From the NCBI RefSeq assembly GCF_016908525.1, contig NZ_JAFBEB010000001.1, positions 312,501-376,500 of the forward strand: 64,000 nt of DNA, read 5' to 3'. The notes beneath the pieces are model-generated. The model did no database searches, was not told where the DNA came from, and saw nothing but the letters and a program-made list of their open reading frames with translations. Every line of letters begins with the position of its first letter. The first letter of the stretch is position 1. The DNA is from Brevibacillus fulvus. GTDB lineage: Bacteria; Bacillota; Bacilli; Brevibacillales; Brevibacillaceae. Of the stretch, positions 43,070 to 51,609 are shown in pieces. The position numbers and the translations under genes are program-made.

Positions 43070-44683
43070 ATGATCAGCACAAATGGCGTAACCTTGCGTT
43101 ACGGTGGCAGAGCATTGTTTGAGGATGTAACGATTAAATTCACTCCCGGAAATTGCTACGGTTTAATCGGGGCGAATGGAGCAGGGAAATCAACCTTTCT
43201 CAAAATTTTGTCGGGCGAAATCGAACCTACCAGCGGGCAAGTGTCCGTGACTCCTGGCGAACGGATTGCGGTACTGAAACAAAACCATTTTGAATTTGAC
43301 GACAAAGAAGTACTGACCACGGTCATCATGGGGCATTCACGTCTCTATGAAATTATGGAAGAGAAAAACGCCCTGTATGCCAAACCTGATTTTTCCGAGG
43401 AGGACGGCCTGAAAGCTTCCGAGTTGGAAGGGGAATTTGAAGATTTGAACGGTTGGCAGGCGGAATCGGATGCGGCCGAACTGTTGATCGGACTTGGTAT
43501 TCCGACAGATTTGCACAACAAGATGATGAAAGATTTAAGCGGGAATGAAAAAGTGCGTGTCCTGCTGGCGCAAGCGCTGTTCGGGAATCCGCATATTTTG
43601 CTGTTGGACGAACCGACCAACCACCTGGATATCGAATCGATCCGGTGGTTGGAAAACTTCCTGCTGAATTACGAAAATACCGTCATTGTCGTTTCCCATG
43701 ACCGGCACTTCCTGAACAAAGTTTGTACGCATATTGCCGATATTGACTTTGGCAAAATTCAACTGTATGTCGGGAACTATGATTTTTGGTATGAATCCAG
43801 TCAATTGGCGTTAAAATTAATGAGAGAACAAAATAAGAAGAAAGAAGAGAAGATCAAGGAACTGGAAAGCTTTATCGCCAGATTCAGCGCCAACGCTTCC
43901 AAATCGCGGCAGGCTACCTCCCGCAAAAAATTGCTGGACAAGATCACGCTTGACGACATTAAGCCGTCTTCGCGCAAATATCCGTTCATCAATTTCAAAC
44001 CGGAGCGGGAAGCAGGCAAAAACTTGCTGGTTATCGAAGGGTTGAGCAAAACGATCGATGGCGAGAAATTGTTTGAAAACCTGCATTTGACCATTAACAA
44101 AGGAGACAAAATTGCTTTTGTCGGGCCGAATGAATTGGCCAATACGACGTTGTTCCGCATTCTGGTGGGCGAGTTGGAGGCCGACAGCGGCACGTTTGAA
44201 TGGGGCGTCACGACTTCCCGGGCGTATTTCCCTAAAGATAACTCTGATTATTTCAATGTCGATCTGAATCTCGTCGATTGGCTGCGTCAGTATTCCAAAG
44301 AACAAGATGAGACGTTTATCCGCGGATTCCTGGGCAGAATGTTGTTCTCCGGGGAAGAGTCGTTGAAAAAAGCGAGTGTTCTCTCCGGGGGAGAAAAAGT
44401 GCGTTGCATGCTCGCGAAAATGATGTTGACTGCCGCTAACGTACTGATTCTGGATGAGCCGACCAACCACCTCGATCTCGAATCGATCACCGCTTTGAAC
44501 AACGGATTAATCGAATTTGAAGGAACCGTCTTGTTTGTTTCCCATGACCATCAGTTTGTGCAGACGATTGCCAACCGGGTGATCGAGTTGACGCCGAACG
44601 GGGTCATTGACAAGATGATGAGTTATGACGAATATTTGGAAAGCGAAGATGTGAAACAACAGCGGGCAGCGTTGTATGCCTGA
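43070..44683 (+). CDS. ABC-F ATPase, YkpA/YbiT-like
   Basis: A 537-residue dual-cassette ABC-F protein. The N-terminal half reads almost like B. subtilis YkpA: KFTPGNCYGLIGANGAGKST, VLKQNHFEFDD and ELEGEFEDLNGWQAESDA. Signature motifs are DLSGNEKVRVLLAQAL and VLSGGEKVRCMLAKMM, with LLLDEPTNHLD and LILDEPTNHLD. The second Walker A reads VGPNELANTT, which lacks the canonical GKT lysine, as in YbiT-type proteins. ATG 43070 has AAAGGCGG upstream. It follows the Uup-like gene by 35 bases and ends at a clear terminator. The likely place of action is the ribosomal E site. Confidence 0.93.
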   Translation: MISTNGVTLRYGGRALFEDVTIKFTPGNCYGLIGANGAGKSTFLKILSGEIEPTSGQVSVTPGERIAVLKQNHFEFDDKEVLTTVIMGHSRLYEIMEEKNALYAKPDFSEEDGLKASELEGEFEDLNGWQAESDAAELLIGLGIPTDLHNKMMKDLSGNEKVRVLLAQALFGNPHILLLDEPTNHLDIESIRWLENFLLNYENTVIVVSHDRHFLNKVCTHIADIDFGKIQLYVGNYDFWYESSQLALKLMREQNKKKEEKIKELESFIARFSANASKSRQATSRKKLLDKITLDDIKPSSRKYPFINFKPEREAGKNLLVIEGLSKTIDGEKLFENLHLTINKGDKIAFVGPNELANTTLFRILVGELEADSGTFEWGVTTSRAYFPKDNSDYFNVDLNLVDWLRQYSKEQDETFIRGFLGRMLFSGEESLKKASVLSGGEKVRCMLAKMMLTAANVLILDEPTNHLDLESITALNNGLIEFEGTVLFVSHDHQFVQTIANRVIELTPNGVIDKMMSYDEYLESEDVKQQRAALYA

Positions 44684-44691
44684 ACAAACAG

Positions 44692-44720
44692 CCCTCCCCA
44701 CAAAGCGGGGAGGGTCTTTT
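44692..44720 (+). terminator. Terminator after the ABC-F pair
   Basis: CCCTCCCC (44692-44699) pairs perfectly with GGGGAGGG (44707-44714), followed by TCTTTT. Confidence 0.88.
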
Positions 44721-44760
44721 GCAAACAAAAAGGCGCATGGAGGAGCAGAGGAGTCGCAAC

Positions 44761-45393
44761 ATGAAAAAATGGCTGTTTGTCATCGGTTACATCGTGGTTA
44801 TATCCATTGCGTTGTTGTATCGGGAACCTCTGCTTGTCTGGCTGCGGGGCGGCGAGCCGTCGCAGATTCCGCTGATGATCGCGCTGGTGACGTTCATCGG
44901 TTTGTTTCCCGTGGTGCCGTTTACGCTTATCGCCGGGATCATGGGTTCCAAATACGGCCCGCTAACGGGCGGTTTGATTAACCTTGCCGGATCGCTGCTT
45001 GCCTCCGTGTTGATGTTTTTGGCCGTCCGCCTGTTTTTTTTCCGCCAAGGGCGGGCATATTTGAGCCGGTTTGCTCAACTGGCATCGATCACACAGCAGT
45101 TTGAAAAAAACGCTTTTCTGGCGATCTTGTTTGCGAGGTTGATTCCGATCGTCCCATCTCCGTTGCTCAATGTGTATGCGGCCATCAGCAAGGTGACAAT
45201 GTCGACGTTTGTCCTTGCTTCTGGTCTGGGGAAAGTTCCTTTGATGCTGGTGTTGGCCTTTGTCGGCAACCGCCTGCTGGCCAACTGGCGCGATACGGCG
45301 CTGGCCGCGGCGATTTATCTGATCTTTATCGCGGTAACCTATCTGGGGTACAGATGGTGGAAAAAAGCGGGGACGAAAACGGCCCGATCTTAA
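44761..45393 (+). CDS. VTT-domain (TVP38/TMEM64, DedA-like) membrane protein
   Basis: A 210-residue polytopic protein with about five or six hydrophobic segments. Family marks are FPVVPFTLIAGIMGSKYGPLTGG near residue 55 and ARLIPIVPSPLLNVYAAIS near 140. Members of this family affect membrane lipid scrambling and proton balance; some DedA-type relatives flip undecaprenyl phosphate or phosphatidylethanolamine. The ATG at 44761 follows GAGGAGTCG; an earlier in-frame start at 44719 overlaps the upstream terminator. The end overlaps the next minus-strand gene by four bases. Confidence 0.88.
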   Translation: MKKWLFVIGYIVVISIALLYREPLLVWLRGGEPSQIPLMIALVTFIGLFPVVPFTLIAGIMGSKYGPLTGGLINLAGSLLASVLMFLAVRLFFFRQGRAYLSRFAQLASITQQFEKNAFLAILFARLIPIVPSPLLNVYAAISKVTMSTFVLASGLGKVPLMLVLAFVGNRLLANWRDTALAAAIYLIFIAVTYLGYRWWKKAGTKTARS

Positions 45394-45578
45394 ATGGTTC
45401 TGTCTTCGTCCACTACCTCCACTTTCTCCAGCATGGTTTCCAGGCTGGAGAAGATGACACGTTCACTGCGCGGCACCTGCCAAAAAACAACGATATGCTG
45501 TTCATCGATATATTCGATTATGCCTTTTTTTCTTGGCCGATCTTTCGTTTTGACTGGTTTGCCAAGCAAATCTTCCAT
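45390..45578 (-). CDS. Small basic/acidic protein, 62 residues, unknown
   Basis: A 62-residue soluble protein starting MEDLLGKPVKTKDRPRKKG and followed by two short beta segments (IIEYIDEQHIVVFWQ) and an acidic end. GGGTGATC lies well placed before the ATG on the minus strand. The pattern 'KxVxT...GxIxxI..xxIVVxW' looks like a small SH3-like barrel of about 60 residues, but I cannot name a family. It converges with and overlaps the VTT gene by four bases. Confidence 0.6.
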   Translation of the reverse strand: MEDLLGKPVKTKDRPRKKGIIEYIDEQHIVVFWQVPRSERVIFSSLETMLEKVEVVDEDRTI

Positions 45579-45684
45579 AGACGATCACCCATTGATGTTT
45601 TTACTGGCATCATAGCAAAAAATAGCTGACAATCAAAGAGGTTGCCTGAGCAACTCGCAGATACGTTTTCTGTACGGGAAACGT

Positions 45685-45712
45685 TTGAACCAAAGCGAAA
45701 ACATGCTATGAT
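45685..45712 (+). promoter_or_regulatory. Promoter of the nitrilase-GNAT operon
   Basis: TTGAAC (45685-45690), 16 bases, TATGAT (45707-45712), with TGC directly before the -10. The start would be near 45719, leaving a leader of about 78 bases. Confidence 0.6.
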
Positions 45713-45723
45713 GTTTTTTATAA

Positions 45724-45767
45724 CCAGATGGCAGCATAGACAAGCTGCTCTGGACGTGCTCTTTTTT
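45724..45767 (+). promoter_or_regulatory. Leader hairpin followed by T run
   Basis: CCAGA-TG-GCAGC (45724-45735) pairs with GCTGC-TCTGG (45744-45753), leaving TG bulged. A TCTTTTTT run follows after seven bases. It lies in the leader between promoter and start codon and could be a weak attenuator. Confidence 0.4.
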
Positions 45768-45796
45768 GGAGAATACAGTTAAAGGGGGAACTACTT

Positions 45797-46654
45797 ATGA
45801 AAATACGCGTTTCTGCTGTACAGTATCATTTACATACGATCGCCAGTTTTGCGGAGTTTGCGGGACAGGTTGAACATTATGTCAAAACAGCCGCCGAGTT
45901 TGACGCGGAATTTTTGCTGTTTCCCGAATTGTTCACCACACAGTTGATGTCAATTCCGGATGAGGCAGGGCAAGCGTTGGCCATTGAGCAATTGCCGCAA
46001 TATACGCAAAGCTACCTTGACCTGTTTCAGCGAATGGCGCAGCAATATCGCATGCATATTATCGGGGGAACCCACATTATTGCCGAACAGGGAAAACTGT
46101 ATAACACCGCTTATCTTTTCTACCCCGACGGCCGGGTGGGAGAGCAAAGAAAACTGCACATTACCCCGACCGAGGTCAAGGAATGGAATATGGCAGCGGG
46201 GGACAAACTGCAAATTTTTGAAACCGATAAAGGAAAAATTGCAATCCTGATTTGTTACGATATCGAGTTCCCCGAAATTGTCCGCATGGCAAAAGCCAAA
46301 GGAGCGGATGTGATTTTCTGCCCATCCTGCACGGATGATCGGCACGGGTTCCACCGCGTCCGCTATACCAGTCATGCGCGGGCGATTGAAAATCAGGTCT
46401 ATGTGGTGGTGACCGGGACGATCGGTTCGTTGCCGACCGTTGATTTTATGCGGGCGAATTTTGGTCAGGCCGCTGTCTTGACACCCAATGACATTCCGTT
46501 CCCGCCGCGCGGAATCCTCGCGGAAGGGGAGATTAACGACGATATGATCATTACCGCTGATTTGGATCTGGATTTGTTGGAACAAGTCCGCCAGCGCGGA
46601 TCGGTTACGACCTGGCGAGATCGACGGATCGACCTGTATACGGACTGGTCCTGA
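45797..46654 (+). CDS. Carbon-nitrogen hydrolase (nitrilase superfamily)
   Basis: A 285-residue nitrilase-superfamily enzyme with the Glu-Lys-Cys triad in LLFPELFT, QRKLHITPTE and ILICYDIEFPE (about residues 48, 119 and 158). It acts on amides or carbamoyl groups; the substrate is unknown. In B. subtilis the related domain is fused to a GNAT domain in YhcX. Here the GNAT domain is encoded by the next gene, 29 bases downstream. AAAGGGGG precedes the ATG. Part of an operon with two GNAT genes. Confidence 0.92.
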   Translation: MKIRVSAVQYHLHTIASFAEFAGQVEHYVKTAAEFDAEFLLFPELFTTQLMSIPDEAGQALAIEQLPQYTQSYLDLFQRMAQQYRMHIIGGTHIIAEQGKLYNTAYLFYPDGRVGEQRKLHITPTEVKEWNMAAGDKLQIFETDKGKIAILICYDIEFPEIVRMAKAKGADVIFCPSCTDDRHGFHRVRYTSHARAIENQVYVVVTGTIGSLPTVDFMRANFGQAAVLTPNDIPFPPRGILAEGEINDDMIITADLDLDLLEQVRQRGSVTTWRDRRIDLYTDWS

Positions 46655-46683
46655 TCGTACCATCGTCATTGGGGGGGATTCGG

Positions 46684-47370
46684 TTGTACCGAAAAGAACT
46701 GTATGTATTTGCCGAGAAAAAACCGATCAAGGCGATAGTGCGAAATTATCAAGAGGAAGACTTTGCCGATTTGATTGCCATTCAGCAGGAATGTTTTCCT
46801 CCTCCGTTTCCTTCCGACCTCTGGTGGAAAGAAGAACAGCTGGAGCAGCATGTCCGGTTGTTTCCGGAAGGGGCGCTTTGTGTGGAGATTGAGGGCGAAG
46901 TCGTCGCGTCCATGACCGGGCTGCTGGTTGACTTCGATCCCAACCATCCCGATCATACTTGGGAAGAGATTACAGACGGAGGCTATATCCGCAATCATCA
47001 GCCGAACGGCGATACACTCTATGTGGTCGACATCAGTGTCCGCCCCCGCTTTCGCAAACTGGGGCTAGGCAAGCTCTTGATGGAAGCGATGTACCAGTTG
47101 GTCGTTCATAAGGGACTGACCCGGCTTCTCGGTGGCGGCCGCATGCCGGGCTATGGACAGCATGCCGACAGATGGACGGCGGAGCAGTATTTGCAAGCTG
47201 TGTTGCGCGGAGAAATCGCTGATCCGGTGATCACGTTTTTGCTCAGATGCGGGCGCACCCCCGTGAAAGTGGTGGCGAATTATTTGGATGATGCGGAATC
47301 CCGCAATTATGCAACACTGATGGAATGGAAAAATCCGTTTTTCGTTCATCCAGAAACAGAGAGGGGATAA
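46684..47370 (+). CDS. GNAT acetyltransferase, likely partner of the carbon-nitrogen hydrolase
   Basis: A 228-residue GNAT protein. The acetyl-CoA motif is seen as VVDISVRPRFRKLGLGKLLMEAMYQ (about residues 115-140), followed by LLGGGRMPGYGQHAD, a segment typical of the GNAT part of YhcX-like bifunctional proteins. The start is TTG 46684, six bases after a G-rich Shine-Dalgarno (GGGGGGA). The operon order hydrolase then GNAT is reversed relative to the GNAT-hydrolase order of fused proteins. Substrate is unknown. Confidence 0.87.
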   Translation: MYRKELYVFAEKKPIKAIVRNYQEEDFADLIAIQQECFPPPFPSDLWWKEEQLEQHVRLFPEGALCVEIEGEVVASMTGLLVDFDPNHPDHTWEEITDGGYIRNHQPNGDTLYVVDISVRPRFRKLGLGKLLMEAMYQLVVHKGLTRLLGGGRMPGYGQHADRWTAEQYLQAVLRGEIADPVITFLLRCGRTPVKVVANYLDDAESRNYATLMEWKNPFFVHPETERG

Positions 47371-47374
47371 AAAA

Positions 47375-48046
47375 GTGGATTATGTACGAATTACCCATAT
47401 CGATGACCCGTTGTTCCGTAAAATGCATCAATTGATGCAGGAAGTGTTTCCGGCAGAGGAGGTACTGGAATTTTCCTTGTGGAAAGAACCGTTGGAAGAT
47501 CCGGGGATTCGTGTTTTTGTCGCTGTTCATGAAGGAAATGTGGTAGGAGCAACAGAATATCGTTATTACCCGCAATTACGGGTAGCGATGACAGATTTTA
47601 CGATTATTGGCCGGGAGGGGCTGGGGATCGGACGCTTTCTCAGCCAAAAGCGTCAGGCAGATCTGGAAGCATTGGCAACACAAGCCGGTCAAGAGATGCT
47701 GGGAATGTTCGCTGAAATTTATGATCCGTATCGTGTCGAGCATCATGTATTCGGCGGTGTCAAACCGATGGACCCGTTTGTTCGCCGGGAGGTTTTGTCC
47801 CATCTTGGCTACAAACGTCTTGACTTCCCTTATGTACATCCGTCCTGGAAAAACGATGGTGAAGCGGTGAGCGAACTCGATCTTTGCTTCATGCCCGCAA
47901 ATGATGAATTGAAACAGCTGGATGCATCGCTGGTTGTTACGTTCTTGACACATTACTATGCAATTCTGGAGAACAAACCGACAGCTTGGTTAAAGATGAT
48001 CGAGCAGCTTCGCGATAAGGAAACCATTGATTTGCTTCCGATTTGA
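47375..48046 (+). CDS. GNAT-family N-acetyltransferase
   Basis: A 223-residue GNAT-type protein, translated from GTG 47375 with AGAGAGGGG just before it, four bases after the previous stop. The segment VGATEYRYYPQLRVAMTDFTIIGREGLGIGRFL carries the expected strand and acetyl-CoA loop, although the QxxGxG/A motif is loose. The C-terminal 60 residues are helical. It is the last gene of the operon; a strong terminator follows. It may act on the same substrate as its neighbours. Not assigned more closely. Confidence 0.78.
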   Translation: MDYVRITHIDDPLFRKMHQLMQEVFPAEEVLEFSLWKEPLEDPGIRVFVAVHEGNVVGATEYRYYPQLRVAMTDFTIIGREGLGIGRFLSQKRQADLEALATQAGQEMLGMFAEIYDPYRVEHHVFGGVKPMDPFVRREVLSHLGYKRLDFPYVHPSWKNDGEAVSELDLCFMPANDELKQLDASLVVTFLTHYYAILENKPTAWLKMIEQLRDKETIDLLPI

Positions 48047-48062
48047 CGAATGAAAGTTCTGT

Positions 48063-48092
48063 TCCCCAAGTAGACGCTACTTGGGGATTTTT
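48063..48092 (+). terminator. Terminator after the GNAT operon
   Basis: TCCCCAAGTAG (48063-48073) pairs perfectly with CTACTTGGGGA (48077-48087) around ACG, followed by TTTTT. Confidence 0.93.
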
Positions 48093-48265
48093 CATTTTTG
48101 ACAAAGGCAGGAAAATTGTTTGAATTTTAAAGGAAAATTTGACGATGAGCAGAATTGTATAAACTTGTGTCTGCATAACATTGAGCTTGCTTGATGCAAG
48201 GTTGTCGAACTTCCATGATTATGCTTGGAATGGACAAAATTTTTAGGTAAGTAGGAGAGCTGTTT

Positions 48266-50110
48266 GTGCTTAAAACAATTAGTTTGCAACTCAAAATGAT
48301 GGTGTTAGTGACAATTGTGGTACTGGTGGCAGTTTCATCCCTGGTTGCTTATGACGCTTACTTTTTGCAAACATCGTTGAGACAATCCAATCTTCATCAT
48401 TTTGAATACTTGACCTCGTCAATTGGCGTGAGAGTGGAGAAGGCTGTTGCCGATGGTGAGATCCAGTCTGCGCTTGACCAGATCCAGAGGGCAGAACCGC
48501 AGTTGGCTTACCTAACTTATCACGAAAAGATCGGGGACCACTACCAAGTCGTCGCCTCCACGAGTCGGAATACAATCGGGTTTCCTTCCTCATCCGAAAT
48601 CGTCAAAATACCCGGCAGCAAACAAATGTCGCTAACCTACCTGGAACAGAAGCAAAGCCAGCTGGGCGAAGTGCGCCTGTTAAGCCCGATTGCGACGAAT
48701 TCCGGTCACACCGGAATATTGGAAGTCGTTGGATATTATCCTGATCCTTCAATGTTTATCAAGGAACGGTTAACTTTGACGGTTTCGGTAGGGATCTTTG
48801 TCAGTTTGTTTGCCATCATCGGAATGGGCTTGATTATTAATAGACTAATGATTAATCCACTGCATTGGTTGCGCGATGCAGTGAATTCTGTTCTCAAGCA
48901 AGGAACGCAGAAAATGGAGATGCCGCAAGAACCCGAGTTTGCCGAGGTCGCCGTTGCCTTTCACGAGGTCGTTTCCAAGATGGAAAAACATTACCTGGAA
49001 AGTATTACCGATCCGTTGACGGGTGTTTATAACAGTTCTTACTTCAAGCAAACGCTGACGGAACTGATCGAAAAGACGAAGACCGCGGATGAATCGCTCG
49101 TTTTGCTGTTTTGTGATGTCGATGACTTCAAAAAAATCAACGACAATCTGGGGCATTTGTATGGAGACCAGGTTCTCCGTCACGTAAGCCAACTCATCTG
49201 CCGCAAAGTTCGGCCAACCGATGTGGTTTGCCGATATGGCGGGGAAGAATTCGTCATTCTTTTGCCGCAAACCAACCCTGACACAGGAAAGCAGATAGCC
49301 GAACAGATCAGACAGGCTGTTGCCGAACTTGGCGGAACGGAGTCGATCTTTCCCGTTACGATTAGTATTGGTCTGGCCGCTTGTCCAGCGCACGATGATG
49401 GCAGCCAGCTGGTCGAGCTCGCCGACCAGGCGATGTATACGGCAAAACGGCAAGGGAAAAACAAGGTGGTGTCTGCCGGTGAGCTGAAGCTGCACAAGAG
49501 TCGCCCGAACCTTGACGTTGCTGAGGAGAAATGGTTGATGCTCAACACCGTTCTTTCTCTGGCAGAGTCCCGTTTTTATCATGGCGAAGTTACCGACAGT
49601 CATTCCAGTGCTGTTTCCCGTTACGCCTGCGCCATCGGCAGCAAAATGGGAATGTCATCAGAGGAGATCAACCGAATCCGGGTAGCGGGTCTGCTTCATG
49701 ACATCGGCATGCTGGCGATCGCGCCCTCCATCGCGTTAAAACAAGGGGAATTGACGCGCTTTGAGTATGAGCTTGTCAAGGCGCATTCCGTTTATGGCTA
49801 CAATCTGCTTTCCCATATCAAGGAAATGCAGGACATTTTGCCTTATGTTCTCTATCATCATGAACGACCGGATGGGAAGGGGTATCCGTATGGATTGACA
49901 AGGATTCCGTTGGGGGCGCGGATTATTTCCGTAGCAGAGGCGTTTGACGCAATGGTTTCAACCGCCTATTACCGCAGGCAACCGTTAACCAAAGATCTGG
50001 CGATGGAGGAACTGAAGAGGGGCAGCGGAACACAGTTTGACAAGGATGTTGTTGAGACATTTCTTTCCGTCCTGTCGAGAGACGCGCAAACTGCCGGAAT
50101 CAGCATCTAA
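48266..50110 (+). CDS. Membrane GGDEF / HD-GYP c-di-GMP protein
   Basis: A 614-residue sensor. Two membrane segments (about residues 11-30 and 172-195) enclose an external sensor of 140 residues; a HAMP-like linker follows. The GGDEF domain has the active signature GGEEF (near 321) and an intact inhibitory site RxxD five residues before it (RPTD). The HD-GYP domain has LLHDIGMLAIAP (near 477) and HHERPDGKGYP (near 535). So both a diguanylate cyclase and a phosphodiesterase site appear intact in one chain. GTG start at 48266, with AGGAGAG upstream. Confidence 0.93.
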   Translation: MLKTISLQLKMMVLVTIVVLVAVSSLVAYDAYFLQTSLRQSNLHHFEYLTSSIGVRVEKAVADGEIQSALDQIQRAEPQLAYLTYHEKIGDHYQVVASTSRNTIGFPSSSEIVKIPGSKQMSLTYLEQKQSQLGEVRLLSPIATNSGHTGILEVVGYYPDPSMFIKERLTLTVSVGIFVSLFAIIGMGLIINRLMINPLHWLRDAVNSVLKQGTQKMEMPQEPEFAEVAVAFHEVVSKMEKHYLESITDPLTGVYNSSYFKQTLTELIEKTKTADESLVLLFCDVDDFKKINDNLGHLYGDQVLRHVSQLICRKVRPTDVVCRYGGEEFVILLPQTNPDTGKQIAEQIRQAVAELGGTESIFPVTISIGLAACPAHDDGSQLVELADQAMYTAKRQGKNKVVSAGELKLHKSRPNLDVAEEKWLMLNTVLSLAESRFYHGEVTDSHSSAVSRYACAIGSKMGMSSEEINRIRVAGLLHDIGMLAIAPSIALKQGELTRFEYELVKAHSVYGYNLLSHIKEMQDILPYVLYHHERPDGKGYPYGLTRIPLGARIISVAEAFDAMVSTAYYRRQPLTKDLAMEELKRGSGTQFDKDVVETFLSVLSRDAQTAGISI

Positions 50111-50128
50111 TGTTTCTCTCCCCCCGCG

Positions 50129-51241
50129 TCAGGAACTGGCCTTGCCCGCGGGGAGATCAACCTTGCTGTCAGCAAGTTCCTGCTCGAGTACATAACGTGC
50201 ATATTGAATCGGCAAACGAATGCCATCTTCGATCGTTTCAAAGGGAAAGACGGAACGAAACGGGATTTTGCCCGGTTTAATATTCACTTCGATTAGCCAG
50301 ACATGTCCTTGTGCATCGATTGCCCAATCCAGGCCTAATTCGGCTTGCCGTCTCTGGTATGATTCCTCGAGTCGACTGCATACGATAGGGGAAAGGCGGG
50401 TTAGCCGTTTTATGATTTTTTTCGCGCGTTTTTTACGAAATTGCTCGAATAAATAGGCCGCCAACGGATGAGGGGTACCGCCATCCATCAAATTGGACGT
50501 GATCCGACCGGCTCCGCCTTCCCGGGCGGCCATACCGGCAATCGTCCAGCTGCCAGCTCCGTTTTTTTGCATCAAGACGCGAACATCGTATACGGTACCT
50601 TGCTTATTGCGAATGTCGATCCATTTCTGCATAAGATAGCGGTTCGTCCGAAAACGGGCAGCGAACAAGTTGGCTAGGCCAGTTTCATCCAACAGTACAG
50701 ACGGTTGATCATTTTGCTCCAGCAGGAATTTATCGGCAAAACGGCGAAGACGTAAAATTCCTTTTCCTTCTTTCCCATTAATCGGCTTGATGATGATGGT
50801 TGCATGTTGCAGCGCCATATCCAGCAAAGCTTGCGGTGAGTCGCAAACTTGCGTAGGAATCAGACAGCTGTTGAGTTCCGGGAAACGGCTGAGCTGTTGA
50901 TGGATTTTCCACTTATTTCCCAGACCATAAGTGATGAAGGGGACAGAAGGGTGCTGTTTGATCGCTCTCACCTTGCTGATGCTCGCGGGGGAGGAATAGT
51001 AGCCAATGTCATAACAGATGGCGGGCAGTTTGCTGGTTTGTTTCAACCAGACGCTTTTTTTCAGGCGATAGCCCACAACAGTCTTGCGATTCAGGTTGAG
51101 ATTGCTTGGAGTAAAGACCACTACATCGTCAAAGCCTTCCGACCGTGCGACACGATAATACGGCAGAAACTTCCGGACATCCTTTATACGATGAGTCATG
51201 ATCCCAAAAATCCGTTGCAAAGGCATCACCCTATCGATCAA
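50129..51241 (-). CDS. YheC/YheD-family spore-coat-associated ATP-grasp protein (copy 2)
   Basis: A protein of up to 370 residues, diverged from copy 1 at 34.8 kb but with the same layout. The ATP-grasp parts are IIIKPINGKEGKGILRL (near residue 150), VYDVRVLMQKNGAGSW, and LDWAIDAQGHVWLIEVNIKPGK near 315. YheC/YheD proteins are associated with the spore coat; their reaction is not known. Start is uncertain: TTG 51241 has AGGAT eight bases before it, whereas ATG 51226 lacks a well spaced site. A small plus-strand gene begins just upstream. Confidence 0.85.
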   Translation of the reverse strand: MIDRVMPLQRIFGIMTHRIKDVRKFLPYYRVARSEGFDDVVVFTPSNLNLNRKTVVGYRLKKSVWLKQTSKLPAICYDIGYYSSPASISKVRAIKQHPSVPFITYGLGNKWKIHQQLSRFPELNSCLIPTQVCDSPQALLDMALQHATIIIKPINGKEGKGILRLRRFADKFLLEQNDQPSVLLDETGLANLFAARFRTNRYLMQKWIDIRNKQGTVYDVRVLMQKNGAGSWTIAGMAAREGGAGRITSNLMDGGTPHPLAAYLFEQFRKKRAKKIIKRLTRLSPIVCSRLEESYQRRQAELGLDWAIDAQGHVWLIEVNIKPGKIPFRSVFPFETIEDGIRLPIQYARYVLEQELADSKVDLPAGKASS

Positions 51242-51280
51242 GATATTTTATCCTATTCAAAAGGCAGGGGATGGACACTC

Positions 51281-51523
51281 ATGAACCTCCAGATCGCAAA
51301 GATTGGAATCCTGCTCTCGATTTTGTGTCAATTGCTTGGCATGGCAGAATGGCTGACCGAAGCTAACAGGCATGTCCTGCAGGGGGCCAGTTTGCTCTGT
51401 CTGCTGGCAGCGTTATGGTTGATGCGAAAGAAAAAGCGAAAGCAAAAGCGGCGAAGCAAAGCTTCCCCCGAAACGCAAGCGTTGCTGGCTAGAGCGGAAG
51501 GCAGCGCGGAAGCGGAAGGATAA
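51281..51523 (+). CDS. Small membrane protein, 80 residues, unknown
   Basis: A short protein with two hydrophobic segments (about residues 8-22 and 33-48), then a very basic stretch MRKKKRKQKRRSKAS and an acidic, alanine-rich end. AGGGGATG precedes ATG 51281 at good distance. It lies divergent to YheC/YheD copy 2. I do not recognise a family; the positively charged tail would sit in the cytoplasm. It could be a chance frame, but the ribosome binding site and membrane pattern argue for a gene. Confidence 0.55.
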   Translation: MNLQIAKIGILLSILCQLLGMAEWLTEANRHVLQGASLLCLLAALWLMRKKKRKQKRRSKASPETQALLARAEGSAEAEG

Positions 51524-51543
51524 ACAGCGGCAGTTGGTTTTGC

Positions 51544-51572
51544 TTGCTCTTGGTTCGGGGATTTTTTACAAT
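51544..51572 (+). promoter_or_regulatory. Candidate promoter of the second M3 peptidase
   Basis: TTGCTC (51544-51549), 17 bases, TACAAT (51567-51572), 38 bases before ATG 51610. Confidence 0.5.
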
Positions 51573-51609
51573 AGATTTAATAAAAAAATTTTTACGGAGG
51601 AATAAGCTG

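Noticed and set aside
48093-48265. c-di-GMP riboswitch before the GGDEF/HD-GYP gene
   Set aside because: The GEMM conserved segments are not present; only a short hairpin CTTGC/GCAAG was seen.
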